DNA of 64,000 nucleotides from Psychrobacter sp. PL19 (GCF_017875835.1 NZ_JAGING010000001.1:620001-684000); one strand, 5' to 3'. Counted from the stretch's first letter, positions 35,211 to 45,460 are shown. Translations and numbers: made by a program. The notes: generated from the sequence alone by a model not told the origin.

Positions 35211-35570
35211 CGTTAGTTCCTATTGTCTAGTAAGGAGTGTCTAGTAGGGCGTATCATCAACTTGCTAGAGCGTAACATCAAATGGTAAGCGTGCGGCAAT
35301 GATTGATAAAACTTAATCCACTATTTTAGCAGAATTGCGCGAATTTACGCGTGGTTTACTGCTTGGTCGTGGCAGTAAATCTTAGGGTTTGCTATGATGA
35401 GGTTAGATAACGCTCGGTCTGTCTTAATTCTAGTGTTTCTAGATAAATTAGGATAGATTTTAGCCAACTCATACCTATTAAAACTTTAGTGTTCTCATGT
35501 TGAGGACACGTTGGGTTAATTTTTTAGCCCCATCTCTATTGAATGTTTTTATACTTAACAGAGGATAGCC
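35211..35570. other. 360-bp divergent intergenic region GNAT gene/hisB
   Basis: Promoter region for hisB-hisH. No histidine-rich leader peptide, attenuator hairpin or repeat element was recognised. Confidence 0.4.
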
Positions 35571-36242
35571 ATGACAGCCAATTCTACTTCACAAGCTCAA
35601 GATCAAGATCAAAGCACCGCTTCATCATCAGGCCACAACCTACATGGTCGTGCCGCACGTATCGCAACCGTTGAGCGTATTACTGCTGAGACCCAAGTAA
35701 CCTGTACAGTCAATCTTGATGGTACGGGTCAAGGTACTGTAGACACCGGTGTGCCATTCTTAGACCATATGATCGATCAAATTAAGCGTCACGGTCTTTT
35801 CGATTTGGAGATTAAGTGCACTGGCGATACTTTCCTTGACGATCACCATAGTGTTGAAGATACGGGTATTACTCTTGGCCAAGCCTTTGCTAAAGCGCTA
35901 GGCGACAAAAAAGGTATTCGTCGTTACGGACACTTTTATGCGCCATTAGACGAAGCCTTAAGCCGTGCGGTCGTTGATCTCTCGGGCCGTCCAGGACTAC
36001 ATATGGATGTTCCATTTACTCGCTCGCATGTGGGTAGATTTGATGTCGACCTGTTTAGTGAATTTTTCTATGGATTTGTCAATCATTCGTGGATGACTGT
36101 GCATCTAGATAACCTAAAAGGTAAAAATAGCCATCACCAAATCGAGAGTACCTTTAAAGCTTTTGCCCGTTCGCTACGTATGGCTTGCGAGTATGATGAG
36201 CGCGCGCTAAATACCTTGCCATCGACCAAAGAGGCGTTCTAA
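35571..36242 (+). CDS. hisB: Imidazoleglycerol-phosphate dehydratase
   Basis: Manganese enzyme of histidine synthesis. 223 residues, monofunctional (no phosphatase domain). Motifs: [17 protein letters not shown] and [11 protein letters not shown], the two metal-binding repeats, with the second half [19 protein letters not shown]. The first about 27 residues are a Q/S-rich extension. AGAGGA precedes the ATG. hisH starts at the base right after the stop codon, so translation is probably coupled. Confidence 0.97.
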   Translation: MTANSTSQAQDQDQSTASSSGHNLHGRAARIATVERITAETQVTCTVNLDGTGQGTVDTGVPFLDHMIDQIKRHGLFDLEIKCTGDTFLDDHHSVEDTGITLGQAFAKALGDKKGIRRYGHFYAPLDEALSRAVVDLSGRPGLHMDVPFTRSHVGRFDVDLFSEFFYGFVNHSWMTVHLDNLKGKNSHHQIESTFKAFARSLRMACEYDERALNTLPSTKEAF

Positions 36243-36887
36243 ATGGGCAGAGCGACAAAGATTGCGTTATTAGATTATGGTATGGGTAATTTACACTCAG
36301 CCAGTAAAGCACTGTCAGCCGTCGGCGCTGATGTTTCTATCACCAATGACCCCAAAATCGTCGCTGCTGCCGATAAGATTTTCTTTCCGGGTGTTGGTGC
36401 GATGCGTGCTTGTATTGCTGGCATGCACGAGGCAGGTATTGATGATGTAATACGCCATGCAGTGTTTAATAAGCCAGTCATGGCCATCTGTGTGGGTATG
36501 CAGGCGTTATTTACTGAGTCTGCCGAAAATGATGGTACGCCTTGTCTGGATATTTTAGACGGGCAAGTAAAAGCCTTTGATCCAGCATGGACCGATGAAA
36601 AAGATGCGCTGATTAAAGTGCCGCATATGGGCTGGAATACTATAAACAGTATGGATTTTGAGCACCCACTATGGCATGGCATTGCTGACAATTCGCACTT
36701 TTACTTTGTGCACAGCTATTATTGCGAACCAGCAGACAGTACGCAAGTCGCTGCTGTTTGTGATTATGGTCAGCCGTTTTGTGCCAGTATCTTGCAAGAT
36801 AACCTATTTGCCACTCAGTTTCATCCAGAAAAAAGCCATAGTGCAGGCTTGCAGCTATTAAAGAACTTTGTAGAGTGGGATATTTAG
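36243..36887 (+). CDS. hisH: Imidazole glycerol phosphate synthase, glutaminase subunit
   Basis: Provides ammonia from glutamine to HisF. 214 residues of class I glutamine amidotransferase: [10 protein letters not shown] at the N terminus, FPGVGAM, the nucleophile C83 in [10 protein letters not shown], and H194/E196 in QFHPEKS. The ATG touches the hisB stop. hisA and hisF usually follow, but here hisA is 18 kb away and hisF is not in the window. Confidence 0.97.
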   Translation: MGRATKIALLDYGMGNLHSASKALSAVGADVSITNDPKIVAAADKIFFPGVGAMRACIAGMHEAGIDDVIRHAVFNKPVMAICVGMQALFTESAENDGTPCLDILDGQVKAFDPAWTDEKDALIKVPHMGWNTINSMDFEHPLWHGIADNSHFYFVHSYYCEPADSTQVAAVCDYGQPFCASILQDNLFATQFHPEKSHSAGLQLLKNFVEWDI

Positions 36888-36981
36888 ACAAACGTGGATT
36901 AACTACTTACTTCAGCAATAGGGTAGGCAAACACTCTTTTATTCTTAGTTATTTTCTACTCTCTGACACGCGGAAAATACA

Positions 36982-37350
36982 GTGGATTTTTATATCTTGA
37001 AGATCGGCATTATGAATGCCACAGGACTAGAAAAAGATGCCCTACATATGTATGTGGGCATCAGCGTTTATCTATTGAGTTTAATCCTGCTGCGTCCAAT
37101 TTTTAGAAAATATAGTATTAGATCGTTTATCGCTTTAATCATGGTGACCTGTATTGCCATACTAGGCGAGTATTTAGACAATCGCCATACTATTACAGAG
37201 TTAGGTATCTCTGGCATACGAAGTGTAGAGCTAAAGGCCAGCATCCATGATCTTATCAATACTTGTCTGCTCTCTTACGTGCTCTATGCGCTCACAATGT
37301 GGACAAAGGTTTTTCAATCAGTTACCAAACCAACCAGATTGTTAAAATAA
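36982..37350 (+). CDS. Small membrane protein of unknown function
   Basis: 122 residues from a GTG start with CGGAAA nearby; ATG at 37012 is an alternative. Three likely membrane helices are visible (about 23-40 ISVYLLSLILLRPIF, 46-62 FIALIMVTCIAILGEYL, 93-110 TCLLSYVLYALTMW). A conserved-looking GEYLDNRH sits after helix 2. I do not recognise the family. It follows hisH by 94 bp and may be read through from that operon. Confidence 0.6.
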   Translation: MDFYILKIGIMNATGLEKDALHMYVGISVYLLSLILLRPIFRKYSIRSFIALIMVTCIAILGEYLDNRHTITELGISGIRSVELKASIHDLINTCLLSYVLYALTMWTKVFQSVTKPTRLLK

Positions 37351-37449
37351 CGACCTTAGACTGGGTTAGTCTTAGTCTATTTTGAAACGAGCTTAAGTAG
37401 GATAGCCCCGAATTGGTGCTAGCCTACTTCTTATCATACAACTCACGTA

Positions 37450-38805
37450 TCACTTCACCAATGACTTATCATATAACTCGCGTACCACGTCCCCAATCAC
37501 CTTAATACCATCAATCAGGGTCTGCTCATCAGCAGCAATACTCATGCGAATACATTCATGCGCATGTTTATAGTTATCGACATCGATACCGGGGAAGAAG
37601 TATTGGCTCGGCACAATCAACGTGCCTTTTTCCTTAAGAATCTCGTATAGCTCAAGGGTAGTAACAGGCAAGTCTTTAAACCACAACCACAAGAATATCG
37701 CCCCTTCTGGCTTATGAATGGATAAGGGATAATCACCTAAGGCTTCTTTTAATAAACGTACCGCGGTATTGGCTTGCTGCTGATAAAATGGCTTAATAGC
37801 CTCATCAGATAATTGCTTAATACGATCATCTTTCACTAGAGGTGTAGCAAGCGCGGCACCAAAGCGGGTAGGGGCCAGATTGACTACGGCATTCATTGAG
37901 CTTACTGCAGAGATGACTTCAGGAGCAGCCACGATGATACCAGTACGCACGCCTGGCAAACCGATTTTAGACAAGCTAAAGCATAAAATGGTATTGGTAT
38001 CCCAGTTCAGGTGCGCGTCAGAATAAATAATATTAGGAAACGGCATACCATAGGCGTTATCAATAATCAGCGGCACCTCATAGCGTTTGGCAATATCAGC
38101 TAAACGGCTCATTTCTTCATCGGTTAGCACGTTGCCGGTTGGGTTGGTTGGGCGTGAGCAGCAAATCGCGCCGATACGACCTTCAACCAGGGCGGGCAGG
38201 TTTTCAAGTGCCTCAAAGTCCACTCGATATTTAAAGAACCCTGCCTCACCGTCATGAGTAACCTCATCAATATGCGGTAATACCGCCGCAAAATGCTGAC
38301 CATCGACATGCACATCACTGTAGCCAATATATTCAGGTGCTAATGGCAGCAGAATTGATTTATCTATCGATTGGTTCTGCTCATCTGTAAACGCGCCACC
38401 AAACAGATTGAATAAGTAAAAAAAGGCATTTTGTGAGCCATTGGTCAGAGCAATATTATCAGCGCTTAAGTTCCAATCATAATGACGATTGAAGAAGCCA
38501 ACTAACGCATCGATAAAGGCAGCATCACCTTGCGGGTTGGAGTAGTTACTCATACTAGTGATGGCAGTGCTTGCTGTTCCGTCAGCGGCCTCTTTATCAG
38601 AACCCTTCTTATCAAAGATACCGTCACTACCAAGCGCTTGATAGGTCTGCAAAAATAACTCATTGACTGCCTCGATACGAGCAGGGTTACCACCACCCAG
38701 CATATTGACTGGTTGATCGCTTTTTAAGGCATCGCCCAAATCATCCATTAACTGAGAAATACCGGTTGGCTGGGTAAATTTTTGACCAAATTTTGAGAAA
38801 TTCAT
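37450..38805 (-). CDS. avtA: Valine--pyruvate aminotransferase
   Basis: PLP transaminase (fold type I) interconverting valine/2-oxoisovalerate with alanine/pyruvate. 451 residues: N-terminal NFSKFGQKFTQPTGISQLMDDLG and NMLGGGNPA are characteristic of AvtA. SNPQGD and NGSQNAFFYLFNLFGG lie in the cofactor site, RPTNPTGNVLTDEE binds PLP, and K280 (CFSLSKIGLPG) is the Schiff-base lysine; VRTG follows. It stands alone with gaps on both sides. Confidence 0.95.
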   Translation of the reverse strand: MNFSKFGQKFTQPTGISQLMDDLGDALKSDQPVNMLGGGNPARIEAVNELFLQTYQALGSDGIFDKKGSDKEAADGTASTAITSMSNYSNPQGDAAFIDALVGFFNRHYDWNLSADNIALTNGSQNAFFYLFNLFGGAFTDEQNQSIDKSILLPLAPEYIGYSDVHVDGQHFAAVLPHIDEVTHDGEAGFFKYRVDFEALENLPALVEGRIGAICCSRPTNPTGNVLTDEEMSRLADIAKRYEVPLIIDNAYGMPFPNIIYSDAHLNWDTNTILCFSLSKIGLPGVRTGIIVAAPEVISAVSSMNAVVNLAPTRFGAALATPLVKDDRIKQLSDEAIKPFYQQQANTAVRLLKEALGDYPLSIHKPEGAIFLWLWFKDLPVTTLELYEILKEKGTLIVPSQYFFPGIDVDNYKHAHECIRMSIAADEQTLIDGIKVIGDVVRELYDKSLVK

Positions 38806-39030
38806 AAGGTTACTCTAGGGTTATAAAGTGATATAAAATAAATCATTTAGAGGTTAGTATAACAAATAGCAAACTTTAAGTAAGTCTATACCAACCCTAA
38901 AATAAAGATATGATCGTTAGACTTTTGGAGCCTAACAATCTTAGTGTTGGGTCGCTCAATATAGGTCTTGATCGTTATCTATAAATTGGCTGCAAGTTAG
39001 CTTTAAGTTTTTAGCAATACTATAAAACCC

Positions 39031-41679
39031 TTAAATCATTGCCCGTACTCGCGCCATAATTCCGCGGCCAATAACCAAGCGCACATAGATAATCGAAATG
39101 CTAAATAATAATGCTAATAATACTAGGCTGCCAATACCTATACTGGCCCACGGCATACTAAACTGTAAATCAAACCAGTAAGTAATAACTGCCCAAGCAC
39201 CAAGACTAGCGATAGTCACCGCAAATGCCGCAGCACTAATACCTAATAATCCAAGCTCTAAAATATTGAGCATATACAAGTCGCGCTTTTGCATCCCTAA
39301 CAGACGGAACGAGGCGCTTTCTTGCATGCGATCTTGTGAGGTAGATAGTAATGAGCTGATTAATACCATAACCCCAGTCAACAGCGCAAGTAGGGTAAAG
39401 ATATACACCAAACGGCTCATCTGCATGACTAGACTTTGTATTTGTTGAGCAATCGCCGTACCATCAATAGTGGTAATCGCAGGAAAGCGCCGCACAATTT
39501 TGCTTTGTAGCTCTGGGATTTCATCGGCTATAACGTGAGCTGTAGCAAACTGAATCTGCGGGGCCGAAGACAATACAGATGACTCAAATAAGAAGTAAAA
39601 ATAGGGACTTGGCCCGCGCTCATAGCGCGAACGAATACTGGTAATCTGGCCAATAATCTCGATGCCTTGAATATTAAAGCGTATCTGATCGCCCATCTCA
39701 ACGTTAAGCATACCTGCTGCCGTATCTAAGATAGAGAGCGGATGCACTTGCTGTGCAGGTTGTTGACTTGATTGTTGTTCTATCTGTTGATCTGTCTGTA
39801 GGGTCGGATTAGTAATAGGTGCATAAAGGGCACCATCTTGTACTGCAGAAGTAACAAATTCAGTATCCATGACCGTATCTGCATAGCTTAAGTTAAATAC
39901 CCGCGTTGGGTCATCAAAACCATCGGCAGGCTCAATGTCCTGTGCTAGGACCTCGTTAGCGGTCACAACGCGTGCCCGAATGACAGGATAATAACTGACC
40001 GGTGCCTCAATCATGGAGTCAATGTCATCATGTTGATCGCTTTGGATATCTAATAGAAAAATATTGGGCGCGTCTTCAGGATAGGCATTCACAAACTGTG
40101 CATTGATACTATGATTTAGCGTAGTGATTAGGGTCAGTACGGCTACCGAAAGCGATAAGGTAACGAAGAATAATGCAGATTGATTGCCCTTGCGGGCAAG
40201 GTTATGGATGGCAATACGCGGCATCCAGCCTATTTTTGAGAGCATGGCAATGCGCGAAAGTAACCACAACCAACCGCGTGCCAATGCCCAAAATATGGCA
40301 ATGAATACTATTAAGCCGATAAGCAACTGCGCGCTCAATTTCCATGACTGTACTTCGTAAGCAAAAAATCCATACAGTCCAGCCAGCAGTAGTCCATACC
40401 ACAATATCGGTAGGCGCTTGTACCAGGTTAGGCGCTGTGATTGTTGACTGGCCCCTTGGTTGAGTAAAGTAGCAGGCTTGGTATGATTGAGCGCACTAAG
40501 GCCGCGCTGTGTAATTAATGCCGTTAGTACTAACGCAATCACAACGGTTTTAACCGCACTGATAGGTTTAATGATCAAGCCAATATCTGCTGGTAAGATA
40601 GCTACAAGATAGGGTTGACCAATCTTCAGTAGCGCAAAGCTAAGCAATACTGCCGCGATGCAAGCGATTATAGCCGTTCCCATCAGCAGTTGATAATAGC
40701 TACGTTTGAGTGATCCAATAGGCTCACCCACGGCCAAACGAATGGCATTATTAGACTGCTGCTTGGTGACAAAGGCGGTAATAACACCATACATCGCCAC
40801 GGCTGATAACAGCAATACTGCAATGACCAGCAGCTTTAAAAACATCAATACATTGTCGGAGATGCGCGAGACCGAGGTATCTGCTGACTCGGCATCGGAC
40901 AGCTCAATATCGGGATAGTTCGCAATTATTGTGGTCAATTGCTCGCGTTGGGTCGCCATCAACTCAGGGTCACCTGCCAGCTCAATACGATAGCTCACTC
41001 GGCTACGTTGCCCTAATAGATTGGTTGCCGCAAGCGCGTCTTGTTGCATGAGCACTCGACCACCAAAACCAAACGCGGTCAACGGACGATCGGGCTCTTT
41101 AATCAGCTCATCTGCAATGGTAAATTGAGCCTCACCAATCGTAATACGGTCCCCAACGCGGACGTTTAAGCTGGTCAGCACCTCAGGAGCAACTATCACG
41201 CTGTCAGACGTCAATTGTTGCGCTAATGGTTGTCCAGACGCCAGCTCTACCTCGCCATATAAGGGGTAAGCAGCTGATATTGCCTTCACCCGGGCCAGCA
41301 CAGTCTGCTCATCGGTGACCACCATCACATTGAACTGATAGTCATACACCGACTGCGAATCTACCACTGTCTCTACTTGGGTCACAACCTCTGCTGGCCA
41401 GTCCTGATTACTGGTCAATACCAAATCGCCACCAACTAGTGCCCGTTGATTGTCGTTGATATAGGTATTCACTGACTGTTGAATAGAGTCGAGAGTTAGG
41501 TAAGTGGCTAGCGATAACGTTAGAGTCAGTAGGAACAACACTGGATATACCCAGCGTCGCCACCAGCTACGACTTAGCGCTTTGGTACCTAGGTTGCGGC
41601 CAAAAATTTGACTCATTATGCCTTGAGACTGCTCGGTTGATAGCTTTGAAGGTTGCTTATCCATTAACTCATTATCCAT
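39031..41679 (-). CDS. ABC transporter permease, FtsX/YbbP-type
   Basis: 882-residue inner-membrane permease with the two-FtsX-domain plan of YbbP: TM near 45-65, a large periplasmic domain (about 70-270), a TM group near 280-420, TM segments around 430-475 and 505, a second periplasmic domain (about 530-755) and a final TM group (760-870). A Q-rich insert (TDQQIEQQSSQQPAQQ) lies in the second extracellular domain. It is translationally coupled to the ATPase gene upstream (stop and start share one base, TAATG). Members of this class probably extract or release envelope lipids or lipoproteins; the E. coli substrate is unsettled. Confidence 0.9.
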   Translation of the reverse strand: MDNELMDKQPSKLSTEQSQGIMSQIFGRNLGTKALSRSWWRRWVYPVLFLLTLTLSLATYLTLDSIQQSVNTYINDNQRALVGGDLVLTSNQDWPAEVVTQVETVVDSQSVYDYQFNVMVVTDEQTVLARVKAISAAYPLYGEVELASGQPLAQQLTSDSVIVAPEVLTSLNVRVGDRITIGEAQFTIADELIKEPDRPLTAFGFGGRVLMQQDALAATNLLGQRSRVSYRIELAGDPELMATQREQLTTIIANYPDIELSDAESADTSVSRISDNVLMFLKLLVIAVLLLSAVAMYGVITAFVTKQQSNNAIRLAVGEPIGSLKRSYYQLLMGTAIIACIAAVLLSFALLKIGQPYLVAILPADIGLIIKPISAVKTVVIALVLTALITQRGLSALNHTKPATLLNQGASQQSQRLTWYKRLPILWYGLLLAGLYGFFAYEVQSWKLSAQLLIGLIVFIAIFWALARGWLWLLSRIAMLSKIGWMPRIAIHNLARKGNQSALFFVTLSLSVAVLTLITTLNHSINAQFVNAYPEDAPNIFLLDIQSDQHDDIDSMIEAPVSYYPVIRARVVTANEVLAQDIEPADGFDDPTRVFNLSYADTVMDTEFVTSAVQDGALYAPITNPTLQTDQQIEQQSSQQPAQQVHPLSILDTAAGMLNVEMGDQIRFNIQGIEIIGQITSIRSRYERGPSPYFYFLFESSVLSSAPQIQFATAHVIADEIPELQSKIVRRFPAITTIDGTAIAQQIQSLVMQMSRLVYIFTLLALLTGVMVLISSLLSTSQDRMQESASFRLLGMQKRDLYMLNILELGLLGISAAAFAVTIASLGAWAVITYWFDLQFSMPWASIGIGSLVLLALLFSISIIYVRLVIGRGIMARVRAMI

Positions 41680-42401
41680 TAGGCTAAAATCTGCCCATCA
41701 TGCATAGTTATAACGCGATCGGCCATCTTGGCCAAGGTCGCATCATGGGTTACTACTACTAATGCGGAGCCAACTTGCTCCCTTAGGTCTAACAATAGCT
41801 GCATAACTTGTGCCGCGTTTTGTTCATCCAAATTGCCGGTCGGCTCATCAGCAAATACAATCTTTGGACGTGATACTAGCGCCCGCGCTACGGCGGTACG
41901 TTGTTGCTCACCACCTGATAGTTGACTGGGCAAGCTATTACGCCTATCACCCAGTCCAACTGCTTCAATCAGTTCAGTCACTCTTAATTTATCAGGACGA
42001 CGAGCAATATCGAGCGGGAAAGCGATATTTTCAGCGACTGTTAAGGTTGGTAGCAGGTGAAACGACTGAAACACAAAGCCCATATCACGCTGACGGATAA
42101 CCGCTAGCGCATCCTCATCTAAGGTATTCAATGCTTGATCGGCTAAGGTCACTGATCCGCTATCGGGATAATCTAAAGCCGCTAACAATCCCAGCAAGGT
42201 AGATTTTCCTGAGCCTGACTTACCCATAATCACTACGAACTCGCCAGCATTCACATGAATGTTTACGTCTTTAATGATGGACAGTGTTTGTTCACCAACA
42301 TGGACGGTTTTGTTTAATTGTACGGCGGTAAGTAATGCATCATTGCTAGATGCTGACGTTAAGGCTGCTTCTGATGAAGCGGGTGAGTCTAGTAAGGTCA
42401 T
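41679..42401 (-). CDS. ABC transporter ATP-binding protein, YbbA-type
   Basis: 240-residue ATPase partner of the FtsX-type permease. Walker A GKSGSGKSTLL (about 60-70), Q-loop FVFQSFHLLPTLT, signature LSGGEQQRTAVARAL, Walker B IVFADEPTGNLD and the H-switch VVVTHD are all intact. Its first 25 residues are a poorly conserved S/A-rich tail. It overlaps tesA upstream by four bases (ATGA) and the permease downstream by one, giving a tightly coupled three-gene unit. Confidence 0.95.
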   Translation of the reverse strand: MTLLDSPASSEAALTSASSNDALLTAVQLNKTVHVGEQTLSIIKDVNIHVNAGEFVVIMGKSGSGKSTLLGLLAALDYPDSGSVTLADQALNTLDEDALAVIRQRDMGFVFQSFHLLPTLTVAENIAFPLDIARRPDKLRVTELIEAVGLGDRRNSLPSQLSGGEQQRTAVARALVSRPKIVFADEPTGNLDEQNAAQVMQLLLDLREQVGSALVVVTHDATLAKMADRVITMHDGQILA

Positions 42402-43261
42402 TGCGTAGTCTCAGTTGGCGTGGCTATTTTTGTATTTGCTGACGTATTTGCTGACGTATTTGCTGGCCCTGATAAATCTTGTTGATTCGCTTTTATCTGC
42501 TCAAGCTCAGGTTTTAATATCGGTAAGATATTATTATTAACAATGATGGTATAGCCCTCGCTAGTAGGGTGGATAGCGTCAGCTTGATTAAGCTTTGGAT
42601 CTGCGGCTACCCCTTCTAATATAAACGGGATAAGTGTGACGTTCATATCTTCGGCTATCTTTGGATACATGGCGGCAAAGGCTTGCACATAATCAGAGCC
42701 TAGGTTGTCATAAATCTGCATACCACCTAGGATCACCTGGCTGCCGTTATCTTGTAAGCGCTTAACTGCTGTGCGAATATTGGCGTCAACGGTGGCCACA
42801 TCGATACCGCGAATGGCATCATTGGCACCAACTGTTAAAATAGTAATGTCAGGTTTAGTCTGTAATACCCAGTCCAAGCGATTGACTAAACCAGTACTGG
42901 TTTCACCGCTCAAACCGGAGTTGATAACCTTGGCATTCTTATAGCCCAGTTCTTGTAGGCGTGCTTGCAACTGAGCCGGATAATTTTCATCACTTGCTAC
43001 CCCAAGACCTTCAGTAAGTGAGTCGCCTAGCGCCAATATCGTCAGTGATTCACTATTTTGTTGCTGGCCGACCTGCGTCGAGGTCTCAGTCGTGGTTTGA
43101 TTGGTCGCAACTTGAGTATTAGTCGCTTGAGTGTCAGTTGATTCAGGCTCTTTTTGGCAACCACTTAGCACCATCGTTACCAGTAGCAGCACAGCTGCTA
43201 CACAATGATAAGAGCCTTGTGTTGCCGAGCGTAGAATTGAACTAAAAGAGAAGCTTGTCAT
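42398..43261 (-). CDS. tesA: SGNH-family esterase/lysophospholipase TesA-like, lipoprotein
   Basis: 287 residues. The signal ends in lipobox LSGC with C35, so it is probably an outer-membrane or periplasmic lipoprotein, unlike soluble E. coli TesA. A T/Q-rich linker (40-70) is followed by the SGNH hydrolase: block I ALGDSLTEG (S81), block II glycine in GLSGETSTG, block III VGANDAIRG, block V DAIHPTSEGY (D and H). The C terminus carries a 12-bp repeat encoding ANTS units. tesA is divergent from ybbA-ybbP in E. coli; here all three lie in one operon. Confidence 0.92.
   Translation of the reverse strand: MTSFSFSSILRSATQGSYHCVAAVLLLVTMVLSGCQKEPESTDTQATNTQVATNQTTTETSTQVGQQQNSESLTILALGDSLTEGLGVASDENYPAQLQARLQELGYKNAKVINSGLSGETSTGLVNRLDWVLQTKPDITILTVGANDAIRGIDVATVDANIRTAVKRLQDNGSQVILGGMQIYDNLGSDYVQAFAAMYPKIAEDMNVTLIPFILEGVAADPKLNQADAIHPTSEGYTIIVNNNILPILKPELEQIKANQQDLSGPANTSANTSANTKIATPTETTQ
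42432..42467. repeat. 3 x 12-bp tandem repeat at the tesA 3' end
   Basis: GTATTTGCTGAC repeated twice exactly, then GTATTTGCTGGC; on the minus strand it encodes ANTSANTS-type residues near the C terminus. Confidence 0.88.
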
Positions 43262-43302
43262 GATTATCTTGTCCTATATACCAGCAGTCCAGTGTAGCAA
43301 AT

Positions 43303-43360
43303 AATAAGGCGCGTTAAACATTCAACAAAGGCTATTTGTGAATATTTAACGCGCCTTATT
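43303..43360 (-). terminator. Long inverted repeat between the MFS gene and tesA
   Basis: AATAAGGCGCGTTAAA (43303-43318) pairs perfectly with TTTAACGCGCCTTATT (43345-43360), and the stem continues ATTCA/TGAAT after one mismatch. It lies 130 bp after the MFS stop and 42 bp before the tesA start. No long T-run follows on either strand, so a terminator role is only probable; an operator or leader hairpin for tesA is an alternative. Confidence 0.55.
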
Positions 43361-43491
43361 TAACAAACTTTGGGGTAACCTATAATGTGTAATCAAAGTG
43401 CAATCTTAGCGAATATTGATGCCCAATAGTACAGGTAAACAGTTAGTCTATTGCAACCAATATAAGCCTATCTGTCACAAGTCTACATGCC

Positions 43492-44811
43492 TTATATTTG
43501 TTTACCGTCAACCATCACTGGACGACTGACCATCCAGGCAATGACAACGTTACCAATCATTAAAATTAACATGATTAATAAAGGTAAGTCCCAAGTGCCA
43601 GTCGCTTGGTGTAGCCAGCCAGTACCGAGTGGACCAAAAAATGCAATGATATAACCGACTGCTTGCGCCATACCCGATAGCTCACTGGCCTGATTGGCAG
43701 TGTAAGTTCGCAGAGAAAACAGCATCATACTCAAGGTGAAAATCGCCGAACAACCAACCCCCATGATTCCTGACCATAACCAAGCTAAGTCAGTAGACAG
43801 ATAACTGAGGCCTAGTAAACCAATAACGTTCAATACTGCTGCAAATACTGCCAAGGCCTGAATCGGGCGTCCGCGGTTGATTAGCCAAGTTAAACTCAAA
43901 ATGGATACTGGCGCCATAAACTGGAATACCGAGCCCATCTGTCCTGCTGTCACTGCTGACAAGCCTTTGCTCACCAAAATAGAGGGCAAAAAACTAGCCA
44001 CTGTATAAAACAGCAAGGACTGGACACCCATAAAGATCGCAATATGCCAAGCAAATGGCGTTCGCCACATAGAAATATTAGACGATCCAGATGACGCAAC
44101 AGCAACGGCTTGATTGGTAGATGAGCCCAAACGCAAACGTAAAAATATCCAAATAACAATCGCAAAGAGACCTAAAAATGACCAACCGCCCAGTGCCCAT
44201 TGCCAGCCGATACTCTCCGACAATGGTAGTACCACTCCGGCAACGATGCCTGCGGTCACGGTCATGGTCAGGCTGAATAAACCCGTCACGAGTGGGATAT
44301 GGTCGGGCGTACGCTGTTTAATCACTGGCGCTGCCAAAGTATTGGCAAACCCGATGGCTAAGGTAAGAATCAGTGTGCCACTCAAAAATCCAATCCAGGT
44401 CGGAATGATGGTACGAATAATCATACCAATGGTCAAAAAGACAATCATTGCAATGAGGGTGTTTTCCAGACCAAAACGCTTGCCAATCGCTGGCGCAATA
44501 AGTGCACCAACTGCAAAGGTTAGCATTGGCACCGCGCCCAGCCAACCGATCTGGGTCTCAGATATATTGAGTGCTGCTTGCACCACGGGTGCAATAGAGC
44601 CAAGCGCGACAATGGGCGCACGCATGTTGGTGCCTAGTAAAATCATGGCACATAATACGAGCCAAAAAGTAAATCTAGAAGAAGGAAGGTTAAACGGTTG
44701 CGCCGAATCCGAGCTGGGCTTGGACGGTAAATCAGAAGGGGTGGACATAGCAGCACGACTATCAGAATGAGAAAAAATACATATCATTAGAGAGCGCTGG
44801 TGAACCACCAC
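43492..44811 (-). CDS. MFS transporter, CynX/NimT (cyanate transporter-like) family
   Basis: 439 residues with 12 predicted membrane helices beginning at FWLVLCAMILLGTNMRAPIVALG. The LGTNMRAP motif and PVVQAALNISETQIGWLGAVPMLTFAVGAL are typical of the CynX/NimT-like branch of the major facilitator superfamily. The transported compound is not predictable. The first about 20 residues look non-conserved, and the ATG at 44748 (MSTPSDLPSKP) is a likely alternative start. Neither start has a clear ribosome site. Confidence 0.88.
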   Translation of the reverse strand: MVVHQRSLMICIFSHSDSRAAMSTPSDLPSKPSSDSAQPFNLPSSRFTFWLVLCAMILLGTNMRAPIVALGSIAPVVQAALNISETQIGWLGAVPMLTFAVGALIAPAIGKRFGLENTLIAMIVFLTIGMIIRTIIPTWIGFLSGTLILTLAIGFANTLAAPVIKQRTPDHIPLVTGLFSLTMTVTAGIVAGVVLPLSESIGWQWALGGWSFLGLFAIVIWIFLRLRLGSSTNQAVAVASSGSSNISMWRTPFAWHIAIFMGVQSLLFYTVASFLPSILVSKGLSAVTAGQMGSVFQFMAPVSILSLTWLINRGRPIQALAVFAAVLNVIGLLGLSYLSTDLAWLWSGIMGVGCSAIFTLSMMLFSLRTYTANQASELSGMAQAVGYIIAFFGPLGTGWLHQATGTWDLPLLIMLILMIGNVVIAWMVSRPVMVDGKQI

Positions 44812-45211
44812 TCATAAAATAACACCCAAAAAATTTCACCAAGACGGTGATTTTGATACATTAAATTAGAATTAGAAAAAAACGCATATCACTGGTAGGA
44901 AGCAGATAATAAAATATTGAACAAGGCAGTTGAATAAAGCTGTTTATCAAGGTTAACTAATAAAGATAAGGCATCAAAATATATAGTAAGCATGAGTATC
45001 GCAGAAAGCGACTGAGATTATCTAGTCTAAATAGAGTTTGAATAAGATTTAACACTATTATGAGGTCAGTAGTAGACAACGACTACTAGCGTATGGTAAC
45101 CATTGGCCGTCGTGGCGAGCTAAGCAACATTATGAAAAGATAGCATAGCGTGTTACTTAGCGCTGGTTACTTGTGTCTAGCAGGTCGATAAACGTTGAAT
45201 AATAAAACAAG
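44812..45211. other. 400-bp intergenic region between nqrM and the MFS gene
   Basis: A weak terminator-like hairpin on the minus strand (ATCACC-GTCTT-GGTGA followed by six Ts, 44830-44852) is the only structure seen; the rest has no gene, repeat or motif I recognise. Confidence 0.4.
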
Positions 45212-45460
45212 TTATAGTGCAGAACTGCCCAACTGAGCTGCTTTAACAGAATCTATCTGCTGATTATCACTTATAGAGTCACATTTATTGGGATCATCAC
45301 CACAATACGAGCATTTTTCATTGCCCATTAATTTGGCAACACCACCGCAAGAACCTCTAAGTGGTTGTTTCTTGAACATATAACCAACACCCATAAAGAT
45401 AAAAAACAGTACAAATACGGTAAAGGTGATGGCTAGCATGGGAAGTAATTGGCTAAGCAT
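45212..45460 (-). CDS. nqrM: Na+-NQR maturation factor NqrM
   Basis: 82 residues: one N-terminal membrane helix (LAITFTVFVLFFIFMGVGYMF) and a short cysteine-rich tail with C34 (GSCGG), C46, C49 and C56 (KCSYCGDDPNKCDS). NqrM is needed to insert the iron centre between NqrD and NqrE, and the cysteines are thought to carry the iron. GAGG lies upstream of the ATG. It follows apbE by 109 bp on the same strand, 8 kb from nqrE. Confidence 0.93.
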   Translation of the reverse strand: MLSQLLPMLAITFTVFVLFFIFMGVGYMFKKQPLRGSCGGVAKLMGNEKCSYCGDDPNKCDSISDNQQIDSVKAAQLGSSAL

